Below, piece by piece: positions 1-10,291 of a stretch of DNA of 64,000 bases. Each line of letters begins with the position of its first letter. The first letter of the stretch is position 1. The stretch lies in contig NW_019173992.1 in the NCBI RefSeq assembly GCF_001642475.1, positions 124,001 through 188,000 of the forward strand. The letters run 5' to 3'. Source of the stretch: Fonsecaea monophora. Its lineage: Eukaryota; Ascomycota; Eurotiomycetes; Chaetothyriales; Herpotrichiellaceae. Below the pieces are notes generated by a model. That model was not told where the DNA came from. It was given only the letters and a program-made list of their open reading frames with translations, and did no database searches. Made by a program: the position numbers and the translations under genes.

Positions 1-291
1 GTCCTGTTCGACTACCCCTCCGGCACCGTCCCCGTCCGCCCCGTCGTCGAAGCTGACCTGGAACTCGGCAGGCCGCTGGCCGCCGGCACGGTGCTTGGTA
101 GCTGGGACCAAAAGTGCCGCGAGCTGTGGGACGAACACGTCACCGATCGTAGAGTTTACCTCGACACGCCGCTGAGCGTGCAAGTCGTGGTGCAGCGAGG
201 GAGGGATGACTGGCTGTGCAAGGTGATGGGCGTCGTTGACGAGGTGATGAAGTCTCAATCAGCTTCCGGAGAGATCAAGCCCAGATTGTAA
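1..291 (+). CDS. Amidase (acetamidase-like), C-terminal end only
   Basis: The reading frame is open from the first base and ends in TAA, giving 96 codons of a gene whose start lies outside the window. The tail resembles the end of fungal amidase-signature enzymes: a 'DYPSGTVPV' stretch (family: LDYPAxxxPV), then 'CRELWDEH' and 'LSVQVVVQRGRDD', matching the usual 'P(V/L)GLQVVGRRxEEE' block, and a final helix 'VMGVVDEVMKS'. Family members hydrolyse amides to carboxylic acid and ammonia using a Ser-cisSer-Lys triad, which would be upstream and cannot be checked here. The family Gly-Leu-Gln appears as Ser-Val-Gln, so this is a diverged paralogue. The substrate cannot be inferred. Confidence 0.72.
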   Translation, partial: VLFDYPSGTVPVRPVVEADLELGRPLAAGTVLGSWDQKCRELWDEHVTDRRVYLDTPLSVQVVVQRGRDDWLCKVMGVVDEVMKSQSASGEIKPRL

Positions 292-1614
292 CTTGTTTGA
301 CGATTACACGAAACCACTCTCCGACTCGTTACGCAGCGATTCACTCACCCACACCCAAATGAACTAGGGGAAGTGAACTAAAAGATGGAACCCCACACTC
401 TCGGACAAGTCAAATTGAGGTCGGTTGTAGCATAACCGGCTCGCACGTGTCAGAGAAATGTGTACATGTACCTATGTGTACATGGTGTATCCGAGGATAA
501 GTGTAGATACCACCACCATGAGAGCAGTACGAGGTATATGTTTGTGAAAAGGGAAATCTATAGTATATGACTTACGACCCCTTGCGGGCAACCATGGTAC
601 TTGCCATCTGTTGTGTGCCTACACCTACATCCATACTCCTAGCCTCGCATACTCCTGAGAGTTTTACTAACTAGCAAAGCATACATAATCAGGACGATTC
701 AATTGCTCCAACAAATTCAAAGCCTGGCCAAGATACCATCATGAATCACTAGACTTCTGTTATTTTTGTAGGTACAGGATGACCAGATGCGGTGTGAGGT
801 GAGGCTGGCTTGCGTTCAGGCTGCGGACGTCGTGATGGTGTCTTGGTGTGTTGGTTGCCTCAAGGACTGGGCGCAGCCACTGCGGAAACGAACTGCGCAC
901 CCACCAGTTGGATTTCTTGATCAACCAGCCACCAAAGCATGGACGCCTGACCGCCTTACCGCCTTACCCCCTTTAGCAACTGTCTGATCGTCCCTGTTCG
1001 ACTTGAACGGAAGCCGTGTCTCCCTCTGACACTGATCCATCCAATCAAAACCTGCCGCGCAGGCGTACTCCGTGTTCACCTAATGGCGACGAGAAAACCC
1101 CCCGAAATTGGATGCAGTGTGTCGCTCGCTTCCATTCTCGTTGGCTCAGCTGCTCCTGGTGCTGCAAGCTTGCATGCAGAGTCACCCCCTCTTGGGCCTT
1201 CGCTTGACATCTGGACACATCGAAAAGGGCACCCGGCACCTTCGCCTGCCACTGCCAATGCTGGAGGCTGAAGATTGACGGCGCACAAGGCCAGCAGCTG
1301 AAAAAAAAAGAGAGGAGCTTTCCGTGTCCTGTGATTCAGGGTCGGGGGTTGCATGAGGTACGAGGTACAGCTGGGCCACCCTATATCAAGCCTGTCAGCC
1401 CCCAGGCACTGAAAAAGTGCTTTGTCCCCTGTAAGACATGAAAAGAGGCTTGCGTGGCCAGCAGCGAGGAGTGATCAGACACTTTCCAGCCGCCAGTTGA
1501 CAGGGTATTTGTACCGAGTAGGTTGAGCGAATGTCACTGCACATCTTAAGGCATCACTGACCCAGCGTGAACGCCTTGCCTCTCTTGCAACACTCACCAA
1601 AGATCCCAAACACT
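292..1614. other. Intergenic region, no gene seen
   Basis: About 1.3 kb between the amidase stop and the DUF2235 start. Only short, unrelated open frames occur on either strand. It should hold the amidase 3' UTR and the promoter and leader of the next gene; no specific element was recognised. Confidence 0.6.
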
Positions 1615-3384
1615 ATGGCACCATCGCACCCCAGGAAACGCATAGTCGTGTGCTGTGACGGTACGTGGCTCGACAGTGACGGTGACTACCAGACTCCCAG
1701 CAACGTCACCCGCATTGCGAGAGCCATTCCACCGGTCGGTGAAGACACGTCCACCACTCCTCCTCAGCCAATCACCCAGGTTGTCTTCTATCAAAACGGT
1801 ATTGGCACCGGGTCTCCCTCCCTGTACGACAGATTCATTGGAGGCGCTACTGGCGAGGGTCTTGCGGAACATATCCGGGAAGCTTACAGCTTCATTTGTC
1901 TCAACTACAACGACGGAGATGAGATTTTCCTACTTGGGTTCTCGCGAGGAGCATTCACCGCCCGTTCAATCTCCAGCTTGATCAACGCAGCTGGTCTCCT
2001 CACCCCGAAAGGGCTGGAGTATTTCGTGCAGGTCTTCGAAGACTGGGAGTTTCAGCAGAAGAAAGACTTCAAGTCCAAGTGGCCAGACCTGCCCTTTGTG
2101 GGCCATAAACCCCCAGTCACTCATCCAGACTACCAGAAGAAGCTCATCGACAATGGGCTCACACGGCCGAACATCAAGGTCAAATGTGTCGCCGTCTGGG
2201 ACACTGTCGGTGGACTGGGCATTCCCATGGTCGGACTCTTGCCCCAGCCGCCTAGCACAGACTTTGCGTTTGTTGACACGCGGGTCGAGTCGAATATCGA
2301 GTATGCATTCCAGGCTCTAGCCCTGGACGAACACCGACGTTCCTTCTCTCCCACTATTTGGGATTGGCCGCATGAGGAACCCAACGACTTGAAGTCCCTC
2401 AAACAATGCTGGTTCCCGGGCGTGCATAGCGACGTCGGCGGCAGCTACGACGATACCGCCCTCGCAAATCTCACCCTGGCGTGGATGATTAGCCAGCTGG
2501 ATCCCATTCTAACAATTGACCACGGCTACATTTTGAGCTACATCACACCCGTTCAGAAGGACGATATGGACCTCTCCGGGCGACATCAAACATTCACCCA
2601 CACCGGTCGCATGGCCACTGTCAGCAACACCACACCACACGCGCGGCCCTGGGGTTTGGGTAAGATTCATGACAGCATGAGTTTCTTCTTCAAGCTAGGC
2701 GGCTCGCGTATCCGTACTCCTGGCGAATACCGCGAACAAGAGCTGGCTTCCCAGCATGGGGTGCTCTTCTGGATGCTGTACAAGATCTTCCACCGTCTCA
2801 GCAACCGCTTCGAGGACAAGCACCACGCGCTTCCACGGTTGAGGAGAACCAACGAAACAATTCACAGCAGCGTCCGCATCCGCATGGGCAAACATGGTCT
2901 CGGCTACAACGACAAAGGGACATATGACTCGGAGGCTCTAGAAGGCTGGGTCATGTTCGGGGTAGAGACGAACCCCGACACGCCTGTCGCCATCAACGCT
3001 CCCGGGGCCGTCGGCAAGATGAAGAATGTTGTGTGGAAGAAGCAGGTCTTCCCAGAGAAGCTCATCGAACCCCCGTCCCCCAATGGGGAGAGGAAGGGCA
3101 AAGTCGAGATCTTTGAGGACGCGGGCAAGACGCATTCTCTCGAGCTCGAGGAGGAACCCCTGGGCGCCTTTGAGCGCAAGATCCTCCAGGACTGGCCCGT
3201 GGGTGACATCAAGAAAGACTTTGACACCATTGTTCCTGGGAGACATCAGCAGAACGTCGACCGCGCGCATACAGTGCCCCTGGATGCTCATGACCATGTT
3301 CGCGGCTCCTCGAGCAGCAGCACTGCCAAACCTGGAGACCCGCTGACCGTGCAGACCGGAAAGAGGAGGAGCGAGACCAATTGA
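1615..3384 (+). CDS. DUF2235 domain alpha/beta hydrolase-like protein
   Basis: Intronless frame of 589 aa. I chose the ATG at 1615 (A at -3, G at +4, followed by MAPSHPRKR); the frame extends upstream only through a GTG codon, not a fungal start. The DUF2235 domain starts at once: 'IVVCCDGTWLDSD' (first strand and Asp-Gly-Thr loop), 'FYQNGIGTG', then 'LLGFSRGAFTAR', where the GxSxG elbow puts the likely nucleophile at Ser110. 'VAVWDTVGGLG' and 'FPGVHSDVGGSY' further on are typical DUF2235 blocks and hold the expected acid and histidine. This fold is shared with bacterial T6SS Tle1 phospholipases, but fungal members are mostly uncharacterised. The last ~100 residues are charged and probably disordered. 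There is no signal peptide or membrane segment, so it is probably intracellular. Enzyme activity is an inference. Confidence 0.88.
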   Translation: MAPSHPRKRIVVCCDGTWLDSDGDYQTPSNVTRIARAIPPVGEDTSTTPPQPITQVVFYQNGIGTGSPSLYDRFIGGATGEGLAEHIREAYSFICLNYNDGDEIFLLGFSRGAFTARSISSLINAAGLLTPKGLEYFVQVFEDWEFQQKKDFKSKWPDLPFVGHKPPVTHPDYQKKLIDNGLTRPNIKVKCVAVWDTVGGLGIPMVGLLPQPPSTDFAFVDTRVESNIEYAFQALALDEHRRSFSPTIWDWPHEEPNDLKSLKQCWFPGVHSDVGGSYDDTALANLTLAWMISQLDPILTIDHGYILSYITPVQKDDMDLSGRHQTFTHTGRMATVSNTTPHARPWGLGKIHDSMSFFFKLGGSRIRTPGEYREQELASQHGVLFWMLYKIFHRLSNRFEDKHHALPRLRRTNETIHSSVRIRMGKHGLGYNDKGTYDSEALEGWVMFGVETNPDTPVAINAPGAVGKMKNVVWKKQVFPEKLIEPPSPNGERKGKVEIFEDAGKTHSLELEEEPLGAFERKILQDWPVGDIKKDFDTIVPGRHQQNVDRAHTVPLDAHDHVRGSSSSSTAKPGDPLTVQTGKRRSETN

Positions 3385-4547
3385 CAGTGGCCAAGCCCTC
3401 GTGCTTCAGGACATGGTCGTTCTGGGGAGAATACGAGATTCGCCCTTCCCGGCTGACAAGGGACAGAGAGACGTGCTTTACTGGCGGTGGAGGTTAAATG
3501 ACAGGAGCGACTTGAGTTTCGAATTCATGCCGGTGCGAGGGAGTTTCATTCGACCGACCGACCGACCGACCGACCGACCGACTGGATTGATTACTACTGA
3601 CTGGGTGACCAAAAATGGACATGGATAGTTTACATAATTAGCAAGCGATGGATATTGGCAAGCAGGGCGAAATGTGTTGCAGGCAGGAGTTGATGGCACA
3701 AGAGACAAAGGATGTGGATGAGTTTCGCACACAGAGGGCTGATAAGCTAGAACGGGGCATTCCAACCAAGAGTAGGTCAGACTATCCGTCCCAGCCACAG
3801 CTATACAAATAGCCAGCTAGCCAGCTACTCTGTACGCAAGGCTGAATCACATCTTGCGTTGTTTTCTCGAGGTCCTGGGACCCCTAAATTTCTTTTTCTT
3901 CATTTTGTTCGAGTCAACTGTCTGTCTCTCTGGCTGTCTCACTGTCTGCCTGCTTCGCTGTTGCGTTCGCTCTATGATAACAACCCACCAGCATGCCGTC
4001 CCGATAAACTATGTACAAAAATGAGCACATTTTCGTCCCGTTGACGTCTCTCTCCATCATTCCTTAAATCCCAATCACCGCCGGTCAATGTCGCATCTCC
4101 GTCTGGCTTTCCCCAGCCCTCGCGACGCCACAGTCAGCTTCGGTGATTTCACTCGTAGTTCAAAGACACGCAAGAAATCTCCATGGTAAGATAACCCATG
4201 TCGAAACTCCCGGTTTCCATTCAGCCCACTCAAGACAAACCCACTCTGCAAGGAACACGGGTGCTCTGATGCTATTTCGTGCTGTGCTTGGGTTAGTCTC
4301 ATCACCAGGTCTATGTTTACCTCAGCTTGTACAATCTCACAGCGAAACTGCGGATAGATTCATTTCTTTTTGGCATTTTTCAGCGTTTTCACCTTTTTTT
4401 GGGTGTAGGATGTTTTCAAAGCAACTTCTGCTCCCAGGCTTGTAGAAGCTTCGTCGCTGTAAACAAGGAGTTCACGTGGGCATTCCCCAACATAAGTGCG
4501 CCGATGGTCTTGAAGATAGCATACATCGCACCTCGTTTGCCGCAGGA
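3385..4547. other. Convergent intergenic region
   Basis: About 1.2 kb between the converging 3' ends of the DUF2235 gene and poly(A) polymerase. It holds a (CGAC) microsatellite and several short pyrimidine-rich runs. No coding frame looks conserved. Confidence 0.55.
3551..3582. repeat. (CGAC)8 microsatellite
   Basis: Eight perfect copies of the tetranucleotide CGAC in a row, about 170 bp beyond the stop of the DUF2235 gene, probably in its 3' UTR or just past it. Confidence 0.95.
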
Positions 4548-6590
4548 TCATGCGGGTGTTGCAGTGGGGGTTGGTGTTGGTGTGGTTGTCATTAGTCTTG
4601 GTCGTTTCACAGCATCGCCGTCAGGTTGGACGTCCTGCAAGGGGTTAGTACGACGCCGATTAGACCTCGTGGTATGGACATACCTCGACCTCACTGATGC
4701 TACGCCGGACCGGCTTGGCCTCTGGCTTGGGATTCTTAATCACCTTTTTGACCGGTTTACTCGGTCGCGTTTCGCCGGCTTTTGCATCGAAGAGATCTTC
4801 AGGCAACTCCCAACTGTTCTTGTCAGCATTTCTCCAGAAGGTAGAATGAGCAAGGAAGCATACTTTTTGGACGATGCGAGATTCAGGAAATGGACTTCCG
4901 GATTGTAGTTGTTCCACCCCTCGCACACCTGCTTGAAGGCCTGGAATGCTTGGACCAGATTCAAGCTTCCTTTGGCCACCGTGTCGATACCAATGTAGAA
5001 TGTGTAGGTGTAGATGGTGTGCGCATCCCGATCATTTTCCTGACTGGTATTTTCCGTCAAGGGAACTGCGGCACCTTCCCCGTTAGTCGTCACCAGTTCA
5101 GGATCGGTCGTCTCAACAGTCTTCGTCTCTTCCACTTTGTACTTCATGCTGCCTCTCTGCACTTCTCGGATTTGATCAACGTCCTGGCACTTGTGCACAC
5201 GTTTGAACCCCTTAGTAAACGGTCGAGCAAGTTCGATTCCCTTGGTGCCTTCTAACTGCATGACAAAGATCCGAACTTTGCTTTCGACAAGACCCGCCCA
5301 TGCCTTGGCCGCGTCGGCGTTCAACGCACTAGCAGTCACGCTCAAGTAGTATTTGTGATCTGCGGTGAAAAAGGTATGTTTCCGGAACAATTCGCTCCAG
5401 GAAGCTCTGCCGGCAAAGATCTTTGTGACTATCTTGTCAGCCCTCTCCAGTTCGCGGAGGATAACCGTCTTGCCGGACTTGGAGATGTTGTATGTCGCGC
5501 ACATGCTTGGGAATGCAGGCGTGATGATAGGCATGATATTCTTCTCGTCACCTTTGTAGAGAACAGGGTTCCAGACCTTGAATCCGTGGTTGGGACCTAG
5601 ATTCTTGGGTTGTTGCTCAATATCCTTCAACATAACCGGCAGAGGCCATGGCCATTCCTTCATGATGTAGAAGAATTTTCCTACAATCGTAGCACCAACC
5701 GCATGTGGATAGAACTGACAAACACGCGCAACGAGCATGGCCCAAGCGACACCACCAGGATAGCCAACAATATTGGCGTATATAGCTCTTCTTTGCGCCC
5801 ATAGTTTGATCGCCCGGAGCGCAGTTCGGAAGGTTTTCTCGACAGGAACAAGGTCAAGGATCTCATCGGTAACACGCTGGTTTTGTTAACTTGACGTCCC
5901 AGAAGAGTTGAATGCGGCTTTCTTAGACTCACTGGGCCAGTAATTGCACGGATGGACGCCTGATCCATTCCTACCAAGAGGCTATTGTCGTTCAAACCGA
6001 GTTTCGGAGGGATGGTCGTCAGAGTTGCGATTGAGGCGAAGATCAAATCGATCTCAATATTATTGAGCACGAGTTTGATGATGGGCACAAAGGAGTCGGG
6101 AACCGGCACAAGCGATGAAATTACCGCGGGAGGGGCTTCCTTTTCTGCGATACGTCTCAAGACCGCAGGGAAGAACTCAAAGAAGTCTTCGCGCTTCACA
6201 TGTCTCGGAGCGACGGCGAGAGTGTCAATATCAGAGCCTGATGACTGTTAGCGTCATGATAGCATAGCGACGTCGAGAATTCTTACCAGGTCCAAAGACA
6301 CCTAGGCGATAACTGCCGTAGGGATAGACCCTGCCACCAAAGGTATTGATCTGCGATGGAGGCAGTCCCTGTTTCCGACTGACCTCACGGACGAATTCCA
6401 GAGTGACCTTGCTCAATAGCTTGAGAACATACATCCGCTTTTCTGTCTCTTTGTGCCCTTCATAGTTGTTTTCCCTCTTCAACTCTTCAATTAGTTCGGC
6501 AGTCTTCTCGTTGTCTAGGGGCTCAGGGAGGGCCATGGACATCGGACCGGTGATGCCATGTTTGCGGTTTCGTGGTTCAGGGTCAGTCAT
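4548..6590 (-). CDS. PAP1: Poly(A) polymerase
   Basis: Nuclear template-independent polymerase that adds poly(A) tails to cleaved pre-mRNA. Five exons read in frame: 6590-6287, 6237-5933, 5876-4864, 4813-4684 and 4634-4548, giving 612 aa. Introns are 49-56 nt with GTAAGA, GTGAGT, GTATGC and GTATGT donors. The nucleotidyltransferase motif 'FGPGSDID' is split by intron 1 and gives catalytic Asp104 and Asp106; Asp165 in 'IEIDLIFA' is the third. 'YGSYRLGVFGPG' and 'HGFKVWNPVLY' are canonical blocks. The central domain and the RNA-binding domain follow. The tail is short and basic, ending with 'VKRPRL', a likely nuclear signal, and a Thr-Pro run. Length is close to other ascomycete enzymes. The third intron was set to 50 nt (acceptor AACAG after a CTGAC branch site) because the alternative would be only 32 nt. 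Confidence 0.95.
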
Positions 6591-7190
6591 GGTGTGCGCC
6601 GGTCGACACTCTGACTTGATCTTTTGGGATTGTCCTCGGATTCGCGATCGGGGTTGTCGATGAAAGTCGATCGTTAGGCAACAGGAATGGGCTCTGGCTG
6701 TGGAAGAGGGAAAAGGATCAGTGATCAGTTGGGTAAAAAGAGGAAAAGAAGGCTTGAAAGAGGCAAAGACATCTTCACCATCCCAAACTCCAAAAGAGAG
6801 ATGAAAGTGAAAACCGGCAAGTACAAAACAACAAAGGCGTAGTCAAGTGAGGTGAATTCACAAACCCAACGTTCAAGGGACTTGATCGAGGGGCGCAAGA
6901 CAGGAATTCGGGTGTAAACTGCGCAAACCGTGCAAACAGTCTAAACATGGTCCTTGTCACTGGATGCCAAGCCATATAGCTTGGCGAGTTTGCAGACTTT
7001 GTCCTCCTATAATTGGATTGTTGAATGACAACTCTCAGCCAGCCTGCCAGCCTCTCCTCGTCATGGAACAATTCAAGCTCAGAACCTGTGTTGAGAAATT
7101 TTTGTAGACTATACCATATGTTCTACTGGCTCGGCTTCAATGCTCTGACCGTCCAGTCCAAAACCCGCATCGACATATTGCCTGGTCTCC
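6591..7190. other. Intergenic region upstream of poly(A) polymerase
   Basis: 600 bp between two minus-strand genes. It should contain the poly(A) polymerase promoter and leader and the 3' UTR of the carbonic anhydrase gene. No individual element was recognised. Confidence 0.5.
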
Positions 7191-8010
7191 CTAAAAGGTG
7201 ACTTCCTTGAGCTCTCCACTATCAATGTGAAAGACAAATCCCCGAATATTGGACTTCAGCGACTCTGGGACAAACGGGGATTCTTTCAAGAATGTCATGC
7301 TCTTCTTTACATTTTCCTCCAGGGAGCTGCCAGGACAGGGTTAGTGAGATGAGCCAGAAGCTGGGATGCATTGACTTTACCCAGTGATCTCGTAAAATTC
7401 CATACTGTTGATCTCTGCCTCCAGACTTGGGGCGCGCTTGTGCAATTCCCCCTTGACCACATTGTCTCTATACATTGTTGCTCCGCAGTCTGCATCGAAA
7501 GCAGTCAGTGCGGTAGGGACAACAATTTCTTGTGGGATCGAACCTACTGGTGTGTTGGACAATGATGACATCAGTAAAGTTGAGAAGTGTATCAATCGAA
7601 AGGAGAGAATTCACAGCGAGCTGGGCATTCCCGCCAGCAACTCGGCAGACAACTACCTCTGCAACCTGAGGTCAATCATATACCCTGAATATCGGTACAA
7701 GGTCTGAGTTTACTTACCTCCAGTTTTTAACTGGAAAATATTCTCCGGAATACACCGTGGATCGGCGCAACTGACTATGAAACAAGTCAGCCTTGCCTCT
7801 CGCGATCAGTCGAGACATTAGGAATATACTCACTAATCAGGATGTGCGGAAGCTCGATCCCTTGCTCTTGCATTTCAGCAAAGGTGGGAATACGCTTGTG
7901 ATGGCCGAGAGTTGACCTGTCCACAGTCAGCGTCCATTCGCTGCAAAGGGATTTCTTCTGGCCTACCCATGACGGTCAATAACTTCCTGGGCTGTCAACT
8001 TCGGCGCCAT
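7191..8010 (-). CDS. Small beta-class carbonic anhydrase
   Basis: Zinc enzyme that interconverts CO2 and bicarbonate. Six short exons (8010-7967, 7916-7834, 7774-7718, 7658-7548, 7489-7381, 7326-7191) join in frame to 179 aa; the five introns are 50-59 nt, most with CTGAC or CTAAC branch sites. The zinc-site blocks are 'ISCADPRC' (Cys45 ligand with the Asp47/Arg49 dyad) and 'VQHTNCGA' (His97 and Cys100 ligands). 'VVVCRVAGGNA' matches the core strand and glycine turn of the family. The usual Asp of HTDCG is read as Asn, its codon being split by intron 4. There is no targeting sequence, so a cytosolic enzyme is likely. At 179 aa it belongs to the short subclass, not the ~220-280 aa Nce103 type. 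Its start lies 623 bp from the divergent gene at 8634. Confidence 0.88.
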
Positions 8011-8633
8011 GGTGGTTGATGGGTTGCAGGGTATCAGGATTCTACTCGATCTATGGGATGGCGTTCGGCTCCTGAGATAATATCGAAGGGAAACCGACTT
8101 ATAATCTTCTGAGACAACACTCCCATTTTATAGACTCGGACCTGTCTACGGCTTTCACGTGTTTGGTGTTTGAGCTTGCCCTAGGGGCCTCGATAACGAC
8201 ATCATCAACGGGCCTCCTTCCGTCGATGCCGAGGAAACAACCACAAGATGACATTGCAGATTCTCTACCCCGTATCGTGAGATTGCAAGTGGTCGCCATG
8301 ACTTGATTTGGGATTTGAAGCAGCAATGGGGCTTTCAAAGGGTGTCTGTCTGTCTTGGAACATGTATACCTATTTGCCGTCTAAGGCGGCCTAGACTCCC
8401 ACCAATTATGTTCTATCACGGAATATATTAGATCAGGGCGTCTAACCCCCTTTCGGGTATTTGAGCCCTTGCCCAACTAAGCCATTTCAAGGTCTTCGTA
8501 CCCTGGTCACTTCAAACCCACCTTTCATATTTTCCCTCCAGATGCATCACAATCTCGCTACTGGAGGACCAGGTCGTTGATATTCGAGCGTCCGTCCTTG
8601 GCATGCCGTGTGCTGACAAAGGTGTATGGAAGA
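8011..8633. other. Divergent intergenic region
   Basis: Shared upstream region of the carbonic anhydrase (minus) and the regulator-like gene (plus). A TTTCCCTCCAG motif ending at 8540 resembles a 3' splice site in frame with the plus-strand gene, so an upstream exon is possible. I found no cysteine cluster here that would encode a Zn2Cys6 finger. Confidence 0.45.
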
Positions 8634-10291
8634 ATGGTGCAATTCATCCACCAGAATCCCAAGAACCTCAGCTTGAGTGACGCAGATCGTCGGATTGTGC
8701 GGAAAGTCTCCAACATAGCGGCGGCAGCGACACGCAAGGCCAAAGGCACAGCAGCTAGAACAAACACCTTACAGCTACCGGATTTCCTATTTACTGAGAC
8801 CAAAGATGATAGCGAATCGGGCCCACGTCCCCTGGTTGCCCCAGAGAATGATACGGCCTCCCAACACCCACCCCAGCCCAAGCATACTCGTCCACCAGCA
8901 GACCAGACCCTGGCGAGACACGCTGATGGGTGGCGTTACGCTGTTTCTATCGCACCGCCGTTGTCTCCCTGGCCCAGCACGATCAACTCTCCCGAGTACG
9001 TGTCCTTGCTGATGCAGCCGGGGCTCTCCCAGAAGCTACTCCTGGATGCTTCAAGTGTGGGCGTCAACTCCGACCCACGACGGTGGGTGAAGATATGTCG
9101 TTTGACGACCATCCTGCAATTCCTCCCCCAGATGATTGGCCACAGCAAGTGCCTCGATTATGCCATCGACTGCCTTGCCGAGCGCGTTCGTCAGTGCTGC
9201 GTCCAGAGCCGAGTCCGGGACCAGCTGGTCCTGACGCAGCTGGAGAGGCGCTACGGGCGTGCCTTGCAGTGTCTGCAGAATGCCCTCAACTCCTCCCGGA
9301 GCATCGATTGGACCGTGTGGTATACGACGCTATTACTAACATTGTTCGAGGTATGCGACCCACCCGCACCAGCTCTATTGTGTATGTCGTCTAGGGCGTG
9401 GCTGACCGTTGATGCGGCGTACCCAGCTACTCGACAACTCGGGCCATCATGCGTGGATTTCGCATTCGCAGGGGGGCAAGCACATCTTATTTTCGCTAGG
9501 GCCAAACAATATCAAGACAGAGTTTGAGAAGATCCTGCTTGCGGCACAATGCCAGATAATGGTAATCAGACAAATAACCCATTGTCCCTTTTCGAAGTCC
9601 GTTCTAACTCTGGTCGGGTCAGACAGTGGAAACCACTTTTCTCAACCAGGACTGTTTTCTCAGTAGCCCGGCGTGGCAGCGAGCTCTTCGATCCACCATC
9701 ACCCGTGACAGCCTCCTCTCGGATCGTGCAGAGCCAGTCCTGACCATGTGGATGCTGACAACGCGCGCCCCTGGCCTTTTTAGGAGAACAACGGCGGCCG
9801 TTCTCGAGGGCCACCTCCCCGAACAGACGACAAGCATAGCTGACGAACTCAGTACGCTGATTGAGGAATATTCCAAGTGGCGAGAAAAATGGGAAGTAAT
9901 CCTGCTTGGCGGCGATAATTCGAGCCACGACGAGAGCGGTGACCACGCTGACGAGGTGCCTGTGGCCCGACCTGTCCCTACCATCTTTGCCATATTCCTG
10001 GCCTTCTCGGCTCTGGCAAACCGGTTTCTCGTGGCAGTTCAGCCATGTCGGGCTCCCCTCGCAGAGACTAACGCCATGAACGCAGCTCAGCGCATCCTCG
10101 AGTTCGACCGGCTTCAAGAGACAGACTCCGTCACAGATCTCTGCAGGACCTTTTCGGCCAGCATCGCTCGCTCAATCGAGCTCACGAACCTGGAGTGGTC
10201 GATGCAACAGAGTGCCCGTCGCGCTGGCAAGACAATCGAGCCTCGAATCTTTTTGAGCTGGTGTGCCTTGCTGGGACGGGTTACGGGGTAA
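8634..10291 (+). CDS. Fungal transcription-factor-like protein (DUF3468/Fungal_trans_2 type) without a visible zinc cluster
   Basis: Three exons (8634-9350, 9427-9561, 9623-10291) join in frame to 506 aa; the introns are 76 and 61 nt with GTATGC and GTAATC donors and CTGAC or CTAAC branch sites. The C-terminal two thirds read like the regulatory domain of fungal C6 activators: 'GRALQCLQNAL', 'LLDNSGHHAWISHSQGG', 'FLNQDCFLSSPAWQRALRS' and 'TMWMLTTRAPGLFR'. No CxxC...C cluster precedes it. The ATG used is the first in a frame that stays open about 100 bp upstream without another ATG, so the N-terminus is uncertain; a missing upstream exon or a protein truly lacking the DNA-binding domain are both possible. 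The role as a regulator is inferred from the family only. Confidence 0.7.

Noticed and set aside
4814..4863. A 32-nt version of poly(A) polymerase intron 3 (acceptor CTGGAG)
   Set aside because: Too short for fungal splicing. The 50-nt version has a CTGAC branch site and keeps the frame.
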